From Alistipes sp. (GTDB lineage: Bacteria > Bacteroidota > Bacteroidia > Bacteroidales > Rikenellaceae): a stretch of DNA of 7,365 bases. Below the pieces are notes generated by a model. The model was not told the DNA's origin, made no database searches, and saw nothing but the letters and a program-made list of their open reading frames with translations. A program made the position numbers and the translations under genes. The stretch covers positions 1 through 7,365 of the forward strand of contig JAFOXS010000334.1 in NCBI GenBank assembly GCA_017391665.1, given 5' to 3'. Below, in pieces: positions 1 through 6,734 of this stretch (positions within the stretch are counted from its first letter, which is position 1; every line of letters starts with the position of its first letter).

Positions 1-417
1 GCTCATGCCCACGCGGTCGATGCGATCCACGTCGAAGATGGCGATATAGAATGCGTTGTCGAGCGTGCGTGTGCTCTTCTCCATATTGAGGATACCTCGA
101 CCGATGGCGTCGTTTTTATACTCCAGCGAACCATATACTCTGCCGTCGGCCTCATTGAGATCTAGATCACCCAGATGGCCGAGCAGTCCCGTAACCGAAC
201 CTACGATGCGACCCTGAAGATCGGTCTTGATGAGCATCGTGGTGTAGGAGTAGTAGATATATCCCTTTTTCTGATCGACGGCTATGCCCTGTATGTGTCC
301 CGCCTTGAAGGGACCCGAGGCTATCTCAGCCTGCAGCGCTGCGGGGCGCTGTGCCGATGCAGGCAGCAGAAAAAACATGGCGGCCAGCAGTGTGGCTACG
401 TAACGGAGTTGTTTCAT
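1..417 (-). CDS. Secreted protein of unknown function, possible beta-propeller (partial, C-terminus outside window)
   Basis: An open frame of 139 codons runs from an ATG at 417 to the left edge without a stop, so the gene is cut by the window. Residues 1-22 form a clear Sec signal peptide: MKQLR, a hydrophobic stretch (VATLLAAMFFLLP), then ASA before a likely cleavage ahead of Q23. The mature part begins RPAALQAEIASG and has segments such as GHIQGIAVDQKKGYIYYSYT, LIKTDLQGRIVGSV and DLDLNEADGRVYGSLEY. These look like the short beta-strand repeats of NHL- or SMP-30-type beta-propellers, but I infer this from strand-like patterning and did not recognise a family. The protein would be exported to the periplasm or beyond. 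It lies downstream of the envelope operon on the same strand, but a strong terminator separates them, so it is probably its own transcription unit. The gene is real with high confidence; the function is unknown. Confidence 0.8.
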   Translation of the reverse strand, partial: MKQLRYVATLLAAMFFLLPASAQRPAALQAEIASGPFKAGHIQGIAVDQKKGYIYYSYTTMLIKTDLQGRIVGSVTGLLGHLGDLDLNEADGRVYGSLEYKNDAIGRGILNMEKSTRTLDNAFYIAIFDVDRIDRVGMS

Positions 418-440
418 GGTTTTGTGGTTTTCTGTTGCTA

Positions 441-448
441 CGAAGATA
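441..448 (-). promoter_or_regulatory. Possible -7 element for the secreted-protein gene
   Basis: On the minus strand the sequence TATCTTCG matches the Bacteroidetes -7 consensus TAnnTTTG except at one position, and it sits 23 bases before the ATG at 417. No TTTG -33 element lies at the usual distance of about 19-21 bases. The site is proposed mainly because the terminator just upstream means this gene needs a promoter of its own. Weak call. Confidence 0.3.
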
Positions 449-479
449 CAAAAAAATCCTCACATAAGGCTCATGGCAC

Positions 480-516
480 AAAAAAAGAGGCTGCCAACAT
501 GAGTTGGACAGCCTCT
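480..516 (-). terminator. Rho-independent terminator of the uppS-bamA-skp-skp operon
   Basis: On the minus strand AGAGGCTG (516-509), one unpaired T (508) and CCAAC (507-503) pair across a four-base loop (502-499) with GTTGG and CAGCCTCT (498-486). The stem has 13 base pairs with a single bulge and is followed directly by a run of seven T residues (486-480). It begins 25 bases after the stop codon of the second skp gene, so it is well placed to end the envelope operon. On the plus strand the hairpin lacks a comparable T run, so it should act mainly in the minus direction. Confidence 0.93.
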
Positions 517-541
517 GTATTAATTACTGTTTTGTCTGTGC

Positions 542-1063
542 TTACTGTGCGGCGGGAGTAGTGATACCCAGCTTTGCCTTCACATCTGAAGCGATATCCT
601 TAACCTGTGCAGCGTCAACATAGATCAATGCGTTGCCGGGAAGGATAATGGTGTAGCCACCAGCCTTTGCTACCTCGTCGATGGTGTTCTTCACCTTCTC
701 GTAGATGGGAGCCAGAAGCTCGTTCTCCTTCTTCTGCAGATCCTGCTGTGCTACCTGCTGGAACTCCTGAATACGTGTATTGAGGTCGGTGAGCTCCTTC
801 TCCTTGAGCTGACGTACGGCGTCAGTCATAGTCTCTGTAGCATTCTGGTACTCCTGCAACTTATTGTTGAACTCAACCTGAATAGTCTCCATCTGTGCCT
901 GCAAATCCTTTGCATAAGCCTCGAGCTGCGTGTAAGCATCCTGAGTCTCCTTCATGTTGGTTATAATCTCATCGGTGTTAACATAGCCGATCTTCTGAGC
1001 GAAAAGTGATGTAGAGAACATCACGCATACTACCGCGAGGGTTAGCTTCAATACTTTTTTCAT
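542..1063 (-). CDS. skp: Skp/OmpH-family periplasmic chaperone, second copy
   Basis: A 173-residue protein with a signal peptide at residues 1-22 (MKKVLKLTLAVVCVMFSTSL, cleavage after FA before Q23). After it comes the family's opening strand KIGYVNTDEII. A long, charged, glutamine-rich helical region (about 35-120, for example QLKEKELTDLNTRIQEFQ) fits the coiled-coil tentacles of Skp. A conserved tail follows (ELLAPIYEKVKNTIDEVAKAGGY, then the strand TIILPGNALIYVD). Known members trimerise and hold unfolded outer-membrane proteins in the periplasm until BamA takes them. It lies 33 bases downstream of a paralogous copy and directly before the operon terminator. The ATG start at 1063 gives the complete signal peptide. 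The family is secure; the exact client range and the symbol are inferred from similarity. Confidence 0.92.
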   Translation of the reverse strand: MKKVLKLTLAVVCVMFSTSLFAQKIGYVNTDEIITNMKETQDAYTQLEAYAKDLQAQMETIQVEFNNKLQEYQNATETMTDAVRQLKEKELTDLNTRIQEFQQVAQQDLQKKENELLAPIYEKVKNTIDEVAKAGGYTIILPGNALIYVDAAQVKDIASDVKAKLGITTPAAQ

Positions 1064-1096
1064 AATCTTTTATTGTGTGTAATTACTTTAAGTTTC

Positions 1097-1603
1097 CTAT
1101 TTAAGTGTGGCGATAATCTCGTCAGTGTGGTCGGCACGCTCCGAGTAGTAGAGCATCGTGGCGTTCTGTGAGATGTCGATGATCATGTCGTAGCCCTTCT
1201 GCTTGGCATACTTCTCGATGGCGGCAAAGACCTCCTTCTGGATGGGCTGGATCAGCTCCAGACGCTTCTGCATGAGTGTGCCCTCCGTTCCGAAGATCGA
1301 CTCCTGGAATTCGGTTGCCTCCTGCTCCATCTTCAGGATATTCTCCTCGTTGGCTGCCTGCGATGCTGCCGAGAGCTGCGAGCGACGTGACATGTATGCA
1401 TTGTACACCTTCTCCACCTCCTCGAACTTGGCATCCACCTGCTTCTGGTACTCATTGGCCATGGCATCGAGCCGCTCAATGGCCTCATTATATTTGGCAA
1501 TCGACTTGAATATCTTCTCGCTGTTTACTACTGCATAGTTCTGTGCCGATACTGCGGCTGCGAGGCCCAGGATCGCGGTCAAGGTTAAAATAAATCGTTT
1601 CAT
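1097..1603 (-). CDS. skp: Skp/OmpH-family periplasmic chaperone, first copy
   Basis: A 168-residue protein with a signal peptide at residues 1-20 (MKRFILTLTAILGLAAAVSA, then Q21). The mature start NYAVVNSEKIFKSIAKYNEA matches the opening beta-strand and first helix of the Skp/OmpH family. A charged coiled-coil stretch (about 35-115) follows, then the conserved return region IQPIQKEVFAAIEKYAKQKGY and the strand DMIIDISQNATMLYY. The expected role is binding unfolded outer-membrane beta-barrels in the periplasm. It sits between bamA and a second skp copy, the usual partner arrangement. A candidate promoter just upstream (1630-1637) may let the skp pair be expressed apart from bamA. The stop is TAG, whereas the other complete genes here end in TAA. 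Both copies are intact and clearly diverged from each other. Confidence 0.93.
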   Translation of the reverse strand: MKRFILTLTAILGLAAAVSAQNYAVVNSEKIFKSIAKYNEAIERLDAMANEYQKQVDAKFEEVEKVYNAYMSRRSQLSAASQAANEENILKMEQEATEFQESIFGTEGTLMQKRLELIQPIQKEVFAAIEKYAKQKGYDMIIDISQNATMLYYSERADHTDEIIATLK

Positions 1604-1629
1604 AATCGCAAATTTTAATCTCCTTTATA

Positions 1630-1637
1630 CAAATATA
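1630..1637 (-). promoter_or_regulatory. Candidate internal promoter for the skp pair (-7 element)
   Basis: TATATTTG on the minus strand is a perfect match to the Bacteroidetes -7 consensus TAnnTTTG, in the A+T-rich 66-base gap between bamA and the first skp gene. A TTTG (1664-1661) lies 23 bases upstream, slightly farther than the usual 19-21. Transcription would start near 1626 and give a leader of about 22 bases. The A+T richness of the gap raises the chance of a random match. Confidence 0.5.
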
Positions 1638-1669
1638 CGAATTATTTTCAAATTTATTGCCAAAACGCA

Positions 1670-4210
1670 TTAGAATGATTGACCCATTCGGAAGTGGAAC
1701 TGGCTACCGCTACGCTCCGTGCCACCCATCGGTGCATCGAATCCCCATCCCCAGTCGATACCGAGCAGACCGACAATAGGCAGGTAGATACGTACACCCA
1801 CACCGGCTGAACGCTTGATGCGGAAGGGCGAGAACTCTCTCCATGAGTTGAAACCGCTACCACCCTCCAGGAAGCCGAGGACGTAGATCTGCGACTGCTG
1901 CTGCAGGATCACGGGGTAACGCAACTCCAGCGTATATTTATTATAGGCGAGTGAGTAGTTGCTGCCGATGGGATCCAGCTCGCCATCGTCGTAACCACGC
2001 AGACCGATAATGTCGACACCATACATCGTGTAGCCACTCATACCGTCACCACCGACCTCAAAACGCTCGAAGGGTGAGATCTTGTTCTTGTCGTAGTGAC
2101 CCAGGAATCCCATCTCGGCGGCAGCCATCAGGACGAGGTTACCGTTCGATGTAAGGGGCTGATACCAGCGGCCACGCAACTGCCAGCGGTGGTACTCGAT
2201 AAAGCGATAACGGTCCTGCTGTGACATGTTGGGATCGCTGTAATCCTTCTTGTCCCAGAGTGAGTAGGGAGGTGTAACGGCCACCGTAGCCGAGAACTCC
2301 GAACCCGTACGGGGGTAGATGGGCTGATCCACGGTCGAACGACCGAATGCAATCTTAAGCGAAACGTCGTTTGCCACACCATTGTTCATGATGAAGTAGC
2401 TCCAGTTCTTCAATGCATAGCGAGTGTACTGCAACTGCGCGTAGAGCGTAAAGTTGGGATCGGGCCAACGCAGACGCTTACCCAGACCGAGGGCGGCACC
2501 GAACGAACGGAAGTGCATGGTCGATGTCTGCCAGATGTAGTATGCGTTGTTCTGCTCCGACCAGTGTACCGATACAGAGAGCGAGTTGGGCTTGCGGCCA
2601 CCCACCCAAGGATCGGTGAAGCTACCCGAGATAGCCTTATAGAATGTACCGTTGGTCTGACCCGAGATTGAGAGCTTCTGGTTCTGACCCTGCGGGTAGG
2701 GACGCCATGAGCCCTTGTTGAAGAAGTTGCGGGTAGAGAGGTTGTTCAGGGTGATACCAACAGAACCTACGAATGATCCTGCACCCCAACCACCGGCAAG
2801 GTTAAACTGGTCGCTGGCCTGCTCCACCAGAGGGAAGTCGATATTTACCAGCTCGTCGGTGATAGGCTGTACGTCGGGCTGCAACTGCTCGGGGTCGAAG
2901 TGACCCATGCTTGTGATCTGTCGCAGTGAGTACATAAGCATCGAACGGTCGTAGAGCATACCGGGGTAGATGGTCAGCTCACGACGGATAGCCTCGTCAT
3001 TTACACGAGTGTTACCAGTGATGCCTACGTTATTGATTGTAAACTGCTTACCCTCGAATACCTTGATCTCCATGTCGATCGTATCCTCAGCCACAACGTG
3101 CTCGGCGGGCTCGATCTGCGACATCAGGTAACCGTTGTTCTGATACATGCTCGCTACCGATACACCCTCGGGGTCAACCTCGCGGCCTACACCCAGACGC
3201 TTGTGCATCGACTTCTTGTCGTACATATCGCCCTTCTTGACGCCGAACAACTGCTGCAGCTGCTCGGTGGGATATGCCGAGTTACCCACCCACTTAACGT
3301 CGCGGATGTAGAACTTGTTACCCTCCGAAAGGTTGATGTGGATACCGATATTCTCATCGTCGATGGTATAGATCGAATCACTCAGGATAGTGGCGTTACG
3401 GTAACCGTTCGAGTTATAGAAGTCAATCAACAGATTCTTATCCTCCTTGTAGTCCTCCATCTTGAGCTTGCGGTTCTGGAAGAAGAGGATCGACTTCTGG
3501 TGAGTCTTCTTGAATGTACGGCGCAGACGTTTTGCCTCAAAACCCTCGTTACCCGAGAAGGTAATCTCCTGGACACGTACCTTCGGGTTGCGCTTAACCT
3601 CAAATGTCACATTTACAGCGTTGTCGATAGCCGTATCGTTCTCGATGCGGGTGTTTACCTCCACGTTGCGGTAACCCTTTTCGGTGTACTCCTTCTTGAG
3701 CAGGCGCTCCGAACGGTCGATAACGTAGTCCGAGAGCTCGGAGTTGCGGCGCAGAGCCAGTTTCTCCAGCAGGTCGTTACGCTTCGAGCTACCGATACCC
3801 TCTCCCACGATATTCCAGTTATATACGCGGGGACGCTCCTTAAGCATAAGCTCCAGATCAACGCTGTCGCCATCGATTGTAGCACCAACCTTTACGTCCG
3901 AGAAGTAACGCTGACCCCACAGACGGGTGATCGAGTTACCCACGAACGAGCTGGGCAGATATATCGAGTCACCAGGGATAAGACCCGATGTGGCGCGAAC
4001 AAGATTCTCGTTCAGGTTCTTGATGCCGCTCACGTTCACCTTGCGGATGTAGTATCGCTTGGGTGTCTCACGAGCCGAGAGCATGGGGGCATCCTCGTTA
4101 AACTCTATCTTTATACTGTCCTTTCGCTCCTGCTCCTGTGCCATCGAGTGCTTTGCACCCAGTAGCAGCAGAGCGGTGATAGTGACAAATAGTTTACTTG
4201 CGTATTTCAT
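1670..4210 (-). CDS. bamA: Outer-membrane protein assembly factor BamA (Omp85)
   Basis: This is the central subunit of the Bam complex, which folds and inserts beta-barrel proteins into the outer membrane. From the ATG at 4210 it has 846 residues, a little longer than the roughly 800 of proteobacterial BamA. Residues 1-24 are a signal peptide ending MAQ. Five POTRA domains follow at about 53-127, 129-207, 212-297, 300-387 and 390-464, each closing near a VxxxxxxGN-type turn (for example VQEITFSGN, VKWVGN, VGITGN). The 16-strand barrel spans about 467-846. The loop-6 motif is GLRGYDDG (736-743), the counterpart of VRGF/Y, and the protein ends in a beta-signal with terminal Phe (FHFRMGQSF). The frame extends upstream to a TTG at 4228, but that start would put charged residues (NFRYI) before the signal peptide, so the ATG is preferred. 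It follows uppS by 18 bases with no promoter visible between them. Confidence 0.96.
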   Translation of the reverse strand: MKYASKLFVTITALLLLGAKHSMAQEQERKDSIKIEFNEDAPMLSARETPKRYYIRKVNVSGIKNLNENLVRATSGLIPGDSIYLPSSFVGNSITRLWGQRYFSDVKVGATIDGDSVDLELMLKERPRVYNWNIVGEGIGSSKRNDLLEKLALRRNSELSDYVIDRSERLLKKEYTEKGYRNVEVNTRIENDTAIDNAVNVTFEVKRNPKVRVQEITFSGNEGFEAKRLRRTFKKTHQKSILFFQNRKLKMEDYKEDKNLLIDFYNSNGYRNATILSDSIYTIDDENIGIHINLSEGNKFYIRDVKWVGNSAYPTEQLQQLFGVKKGDMYDKKSMHKRLGVGREVDPEGVSVASMYQNNGYLMSQIEPAEHVVAEDTIDMEIKVFEGKQFTINNVGITGNTRVNDEAIRRELTIYPGMLYDRSMLMYSLRQITSMGHFDPEQLQPDVQPITDELVNIDFPLVEQASDQFNLAGGWGAGSFVGSVGITLNNLSTRNFFNKGSWRPYPQGQNQKLSISGQTNGTFYKAISGSFTDPWVGGRKPNSLSVSVHWSEQNNAYYIWQTSTMHFRSFGAALGLGKRLRWPDPNFTLYAQLQYTRYALKNWSYFIMNNGVANDVSLKIAFGRSTVDQPIYPRTGSEFSATVAVTPPYSLWDKKDYSDPNMSQQDRYRFIEYHRWQLRGRWYQPLTSNGNLVLMAAAEMGFLGHYDKNKISPFERFEVGGDGMSGYTMYGVDIIGLRGYDDGELDPIGSNYSLAYNKYTLELRYPVILQQQSQIYVLGFLEGGSGFNSWREFSPFRIKRSAGVGVRIYLPIVGLLGIDWGWGFDAPMGGTERSGSQFHFRMGQSF

Positions 4211-4228
4211 TATATATCTAAAATTCAA

Positions 4229-4942
4229 TTACTTGACTAATCCGTAGCGACGGTCACGCTCGTTGTAGGCCTTGATAGCCTCCTCGAGAGCCTCGGCGCC
4301 GAAATCGGGCCACAGCACGTCGGTGAAGTAGAACTCCGAGTATGAAGCCTGCCACATCATGAAGTTACTCAGACGGCACTCGCCGCTGGTACGGATGATA
4401 AGGTCGGGATCGGGCATCGAGGCGGTGTAGAGCGACTGCGATATAGCCTGCTCGTCAATATCCTGCGGCTGCAACTCACCGTTGGCCACCTTCTGCGCCA
4501 GCTGCTGCATGGCATGAGTTATCTCGCTACGCGATGAGTAGTTCAGCGCCAGCGCCAGCGTCATGCGCTCACCCTGAGCAGTCTTGCCTGTGATGCGGTC
4601 CAGCGCATCGTTTACCTTCTGCGAGAAACGCGAACGGTCACCGATGATCTCTACGCGCACACCCTCCTGGCACAATTCGGGCGTATTCATCTCCACGCCT
4701 GTGCACACCAGCTCCATCAGGGCATCCACCTCGGCCTGGGGGCGTCCCCAGTTCTCGGTCGAGAAGGCATATACGGTAAGGTACTTCACGCCGATCTCTG
4801 CTGCTGCCTTTACGGTGGCACGCAGTGCCATCATACCTGCAAAATGACCCTCGCTGCGATCCTTACCTCGCTGCTTGGCCCATCGTCCGTTACCATCCAT
4901 GATGATGGCAATATGTTGTGGTATCTTCATCTCTTGGTTCAT
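4229..4942 (-). CDS. uppS: Undecaprenyl diphosphate synthase (cis-prenyltransferase)
   Basis: UppS condenses isopentenyl diphosphate units onto farnesyl diphosphate to make the C55 carrier lipid for peptidoglycan and surface polysaccharides; it acts at the inner face of the cytoplasmic membrane. The motif HIAIIMDGNGRWAKQRG near the N-terminus holds the catalytic Asp, followed by the conserved GH. Other family signatures are YAFSTENWGRP, and RTSGECRLSNFMMWQ with EFYFTDVLWPDF near the C-terminus. From the ATG at 4942 the protein has 237 residues, normal for the family. Other starts are a GTG at 4951 and an ATG at 4930. The GTG lies inside the predicted -7 element and is unlikely. The 4930 ATG would allow a longer leader and still keeps the whole domain. 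It is the first gene of the envelope operon and supplies the lipid carrier alongside BamA and Skp. Confidence 0.96.
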   Translation of the reverse strand: MNQEMKIPQHIAIIMDGNGRWAKQRGKDRSEGHFAGMMALRATVKAAAEIGVKYLTVYAFSTENWGRPQAEVDALMELVCTGVEMNTPELCQEGVRVEIIGDRSRFSQKVNDALDRITGKTAQGERMTLALALNYSSRSEITHAMQQLAQKVANGELQPQDIDEQAISQSLYTASMPDPDLIIRTSGECRLSNFMMWQASYSEFYFTDVLWPDFGAEALEEAIKAYNERDRRYGLVK

Positions 4943-4950
4943 ATAACTCA

Positions 4951-4981
4951 CAAAGTTAGATAAATTTACTCGGAAATTAAA
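4951..4981 (-). promoter_or_regulatory. Promoter of the uppS-bamA-skp operon
   Basis: On the minus strand TAACTTTG (4958-4951) matches the Bacteroidetes -7 consensus TAnnTTTG exactly. TTTA (4981-4978), a three-of-four match to the -33 element TTTG, precedes it with a spacer of 19 bases, the expected distance. Transcription should start around 4947-4944. This rules against the GTG at 4951 as the uppS start and leaves a very short leader for the ATG at 4942, or about 15 bases for the ATG at 4930. It is the best promoter match in the window. Confidence 0.7.
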
Positions 4982-5003
4982 GGATTTTCGCGTTTTTATC
5001 TAT

Positions 5004-5050
5004 AAAACAACCTTAATCGCACCATAAATATGGTGTTTGGAGGTTGTTTT
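5004..5050 (-). terminator. Two-tier hairpin downstream of nadK, probable terminator
   Basis: An outer stem of 10 base pairs (AAAACAACCT at 5004-5013 with AGGTTGTTTT at 5041-5050) encloses an internal loop of 6 and 5 bases. Inside it is a second stem of 7 base pairs (CACCATA at 5020-5026 with TATGGTG at 5029-5035) with a two-base loop. On the minus strand it starts 26 bases after the nadK stop and ends in TTTT followed by ATAGATAAAAA, so termination of nadK is the simplest role. The T run is short and interrupted, and the two-storey shape is unusual for a terminator. A regulatory RNA structure or protein site cannot be excluded. Confidence 0.55.
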
Positions 5051-5076
5051 GCATGCTTTTTCTGAAGAAATGGGGG

Positions 5077-5952
5077 TTAGTTACGGATGTCCACATCCCA
5101 CATCATCTTACAATGTAACGTTTCGTAAAATGATATATTGTGCGCCACCACCAATAAAATCTGCTCCTTGGCACGGCGTACGCGGATGCGGGTGCCGTCG
5201 CCGATGCGGAACGAACGGTTGTCAACCGAGAGCTTTGCCTCGCCATAACGGGTGTGGATCGTCAGTTCCACCTCTGCCGAATCGGGTACTACGACGGGTC
5301 TTACACCGAAGTTGTGCGGAGCCAGTGGCGTGAGCAGAAAACAGCCGCAGTCGGGTGCTACGATAGGGCCTCCGGCACTAAGCGAATAGGCTGTAGAACC
5401 TGTTGGGGTAGAGACGATTACTCCGTCGCCATTGTATTGCGCCACGAGCTGCGAATTGACCTTCGCCTCGACCTTTACCATCGTGGCCTCGGCACGCTGT
5501 ACGGCTATCTCGTTCAGAGCTGTCATCGTGCCTTCTGCCTGCTCGATGCCGCTTATCTCGAGCATCGTGCGGGGCTGTATGTTGAGACGGTTGTTTGCTA
5601 TATCCTCGAAGAGAGCCTCCACGCCATCGCGAGTGGCCGAAGAGAGGAATCCCAGATGTCCGAAGTTGATGGCTGCAACGGGTATGGAGCGGTCGCTCAG
5701 ACGGTGTATTCCCTCAAGCAGCGTTCCGTCGCCTCCGCAGCAGAGCATAAGCGTGGCATCGGGCTGCTCGCCAGTGCTATTGGTGTATATTTTTGCAGGA
5801 TCCACACTCTGGCCGGTGATCTGTCCTACGACCTGGGCAAACTCCTGATTTATTGCATAATCGAAGCCATAATGCCCGATAAGTTGCATGAGTTGTTGTA
5901 CCTCTGCGGCAGCTTCGGCAATCTGTGGGCGGGAAAAAAGTACAATTTTCAT
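5077..5952 (-). CDS. nadK: NAD kinase
   Basis: This cytoplasmic enzyme phosphorylates NAD to NADP, the only route to NADP in most bacteria. The 291-residue length is typical. The signature GGDGT is at residues 73-77 with the catalytic Asp75. It is followed by INFGHLGFLS (95-104), the Asn-Glu pair in LNEIAVQR (147-148), and the nucleotide-binding stretch GDGVIVSTPTGSTAYSLSAG (175-194). The N-terminal Rossmann-like half starts MKIVLFSRPQ. The C-terminal beta-rich half ends near FRIGDGTRIRVRRAKEQI, with a short tail after it. The ATG at 5952 is preceded by GAGGA, a fair Shine-Dalgarno-like sequence that is unusual in this window. It is transcribed divergently from pdxJ through a 50-base gap, and its downstream side carries a hairpin before the uppS promoter. 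Confidence 0.97.
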   Translation of the reverse strand: MKIVLFSRPQIAEAAAEVQQLMQLIGHYGFDYAINQEFAQVVGQITGQSVDPAKIYTNSTGEQPDATLMLCCGGDGTLLEGIHRLSDRSIPVAAINFGHLGFLSSATRDGVEALFEDIANNRLNIQPRTMLEISGIEQAEGTMTALNEIAVQRAEATMVKVEAKVNSQLVAQYNGDGVIVSTPTGSTAYSLSAGGPIVAPDCGCFLLTPLAPHNFGVRPVVVPDSAEVELTIHTRYGEAKLSVDNRSFRIGDGTRIRVRRAKEQILLVVAHNISFYETLHCKMMWDVDIRN

Positions 5953-5973
5953 CTTATCCTCGAAAAAAATAAG

Positions 5974-5981
5974 TAACTTTA
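5974..5981 (+). promoter_or_regulatory. Possible -7 element for pdxJ
   Basis: TAACTTTA on the plus strand matches TAnnTTTG except at the last position and lies 21 bases before the pdxJ ATG. The expected leader is about 15 bases. No clear -33 element is found at the normal spacing; TTTC at 5947-5950 lies 23 bases upstream. The call rests mostly on position in the divergent gap. Confidence 0.35.
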
Positions 5982-5986
5982 CGCAG

Positions 5987-5994
5987 CAAAGATA
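5987..5994 (-). promoter_or_regulatory. Promoter -7 element for nadK
   Basis: TATCTTTG on the minus strand is a perfect TAnnTTTG match, placed 34 bases upstream of the nadK ATG, giving an estimated leader of about 30 bases. No TTTG is found at the standard 19-21 base spacing; the nearest (6010-6007) is only 12 bases away and lies inside pdxJ. The element is 5 bases from the candidate pdxJ -7 element and points the other way. Confidence 0.5.
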
Positions 5995-6002
5995 ACGATT
6001 TT

Positions 6003-6728
6003 ATGACAAAACTCAGTGTTAATGTAAATAAGATTGCCGTATTGCGTAATTCGCGCGGTGGCAATGTGCCCAATGTTTTGCAGACCTCGCTCGATATTGA
6101 GCGTTTTGGCTCGGAGGGAATCACCGTACATCCGCGTCCCGATGCGCGCCACATCCGCTATGACGATGTGCGCGAACTGAAGGCGGCAATCGCGACAGAA
6201 CTAAATATCGAGGGTAATCCCATTCCCTCATTTATCGACCTTGTTATGGAGGTGCGTCCCGCACAGGTGACACTCGTGCCCGATGCCGAGGATGCCATCA
6301 CATCGAATGCAGGCTGGGATACCATCCGTCACCGCGAGTACCTCAAGGATATCTGCTCACGCTTTAACGATGCCGGCATCCGCACCTCGATCTTCGTTGA
6401 CCCGAAGGTGGAGATGGTCGAGGCGGCTGTGGAGTGCGAAGCACAGCGCGTGGAGCTCTATACCGAGGCCTACGCCGCAGGCTATGCTGCCGATCGTGAG
6501 GCAGCTATTGCCCCCTATGTCGAGGCTGCCGAGGCTGCGCGCCGCGTCGGTCTGGGACTCAACGCAGGCCACGATCTGAGCCTTGAGAATCTGACCTATT
6601 TTGCCGAGCGCATCCCCTGGTGCGACGAGGTGTCGATTGGTCATGCCCTGATTGCCGATGCGCTCTATTATGGATTGGAGAATACGGTGCAGATGTATCG
6701 CCGTTGTCTTATTCCTTCACTTAAGTAA
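6003..6728 (+). CDS. pdxJ: Pyridoxine 5'-phosphate synthase
   Basis: PdxJ condenses 3-amino-2-oxopropyl phosphate with 1-deoxy-D-xylulose 5-phosphate to give pyridoxine 5'-phosphate in the DXP-dependent vitamin B6 pathway, in the cytoplasm. The 241-residue TIM-barrel protein shows the family motifs in order: [16 protein letters not shown] (5-20), [13 protein letters not shown] (39-51) with phosphate and substrate residues His43, Arg45 and His50, Glu70 in NIEGNP, Glu151 in VELYTE, NAGHDL (187-192) with His190, and IGHA (212-215). The stretch NK at 9-10 stands where E. coli has Asp-His; from memory this is common in Bacteroidetes PdxJ. The ATG at 6003 begins the conserved N-terminal strand directly. 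The CCA-transferase gene follows after 6 bases, so the two are probably cotranscribed; nadK lies divergently upstream. Confidence 0.97.
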   Translation: MTKLSVNVNKIAVLRNSRGGNVPNVLQTSLDIERFGSEGITVHPRPDARHIRYDDVRELKAAIATELNIEGNPIPSFIDLVMEVRPAQVTLVPDAEDAITSNAGWDTIRHREYLKDICSRFNDAGIRTSIFVDPKVEMVEAAVECEAQRVELYTEAYAAGYAADREAAIAPYVEAAEAARRVGLGLNAGHDLSLENLTYFAERIPWCDEVSIGHALIADALYYGLENTVQMYRRCLIPSLK

Positions 6729-6734
6729 ACAGCA

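Noticed and set aside
175..561. Plus-strand open frame of 128 codons across the secreted-protein gene, terminator and end of skp
   Set aside because: It runs through the operon terminator hairpin and two genes on the other strand, in the codon-complement register of the secreted-protein gene. The minus-strand frame has a proper signal peptide.
1203..1538. Plus-strand open frame of 111 codons inside the first skp gene
   Set aside because: It is fully contained in a well-supported Skp gene on the other strand, and its Ser/Cys/Met-rich translation has no family features.
1607..1627. AAAGGAG upstream of the first skp gene as a Shine-Dalgarno site
   Set aside because: It lies about 16 bases from the ATG, too far for normal ribosome binding, and Bacteroidetes genes rarely rely on this motif.
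3098..4165. Open frame of 355 codons antisense to bamA
   Set aside because: It lies in the exact codon-complement register of bamA, where stops arise only from sense TTA, CTA and TCA codons, which are rare in this gene. Its translation shows no domain or signal peptide, while bamA on the other strand is unmistakable.
5254..5976. Open frame of 240 codons antisense to nadK, extending into the divergent gap
   Set aside because: It is also in the codon-complement register of nadK and has no recognisable motif. The conserved NadK motifs all lie on the opposite strand.
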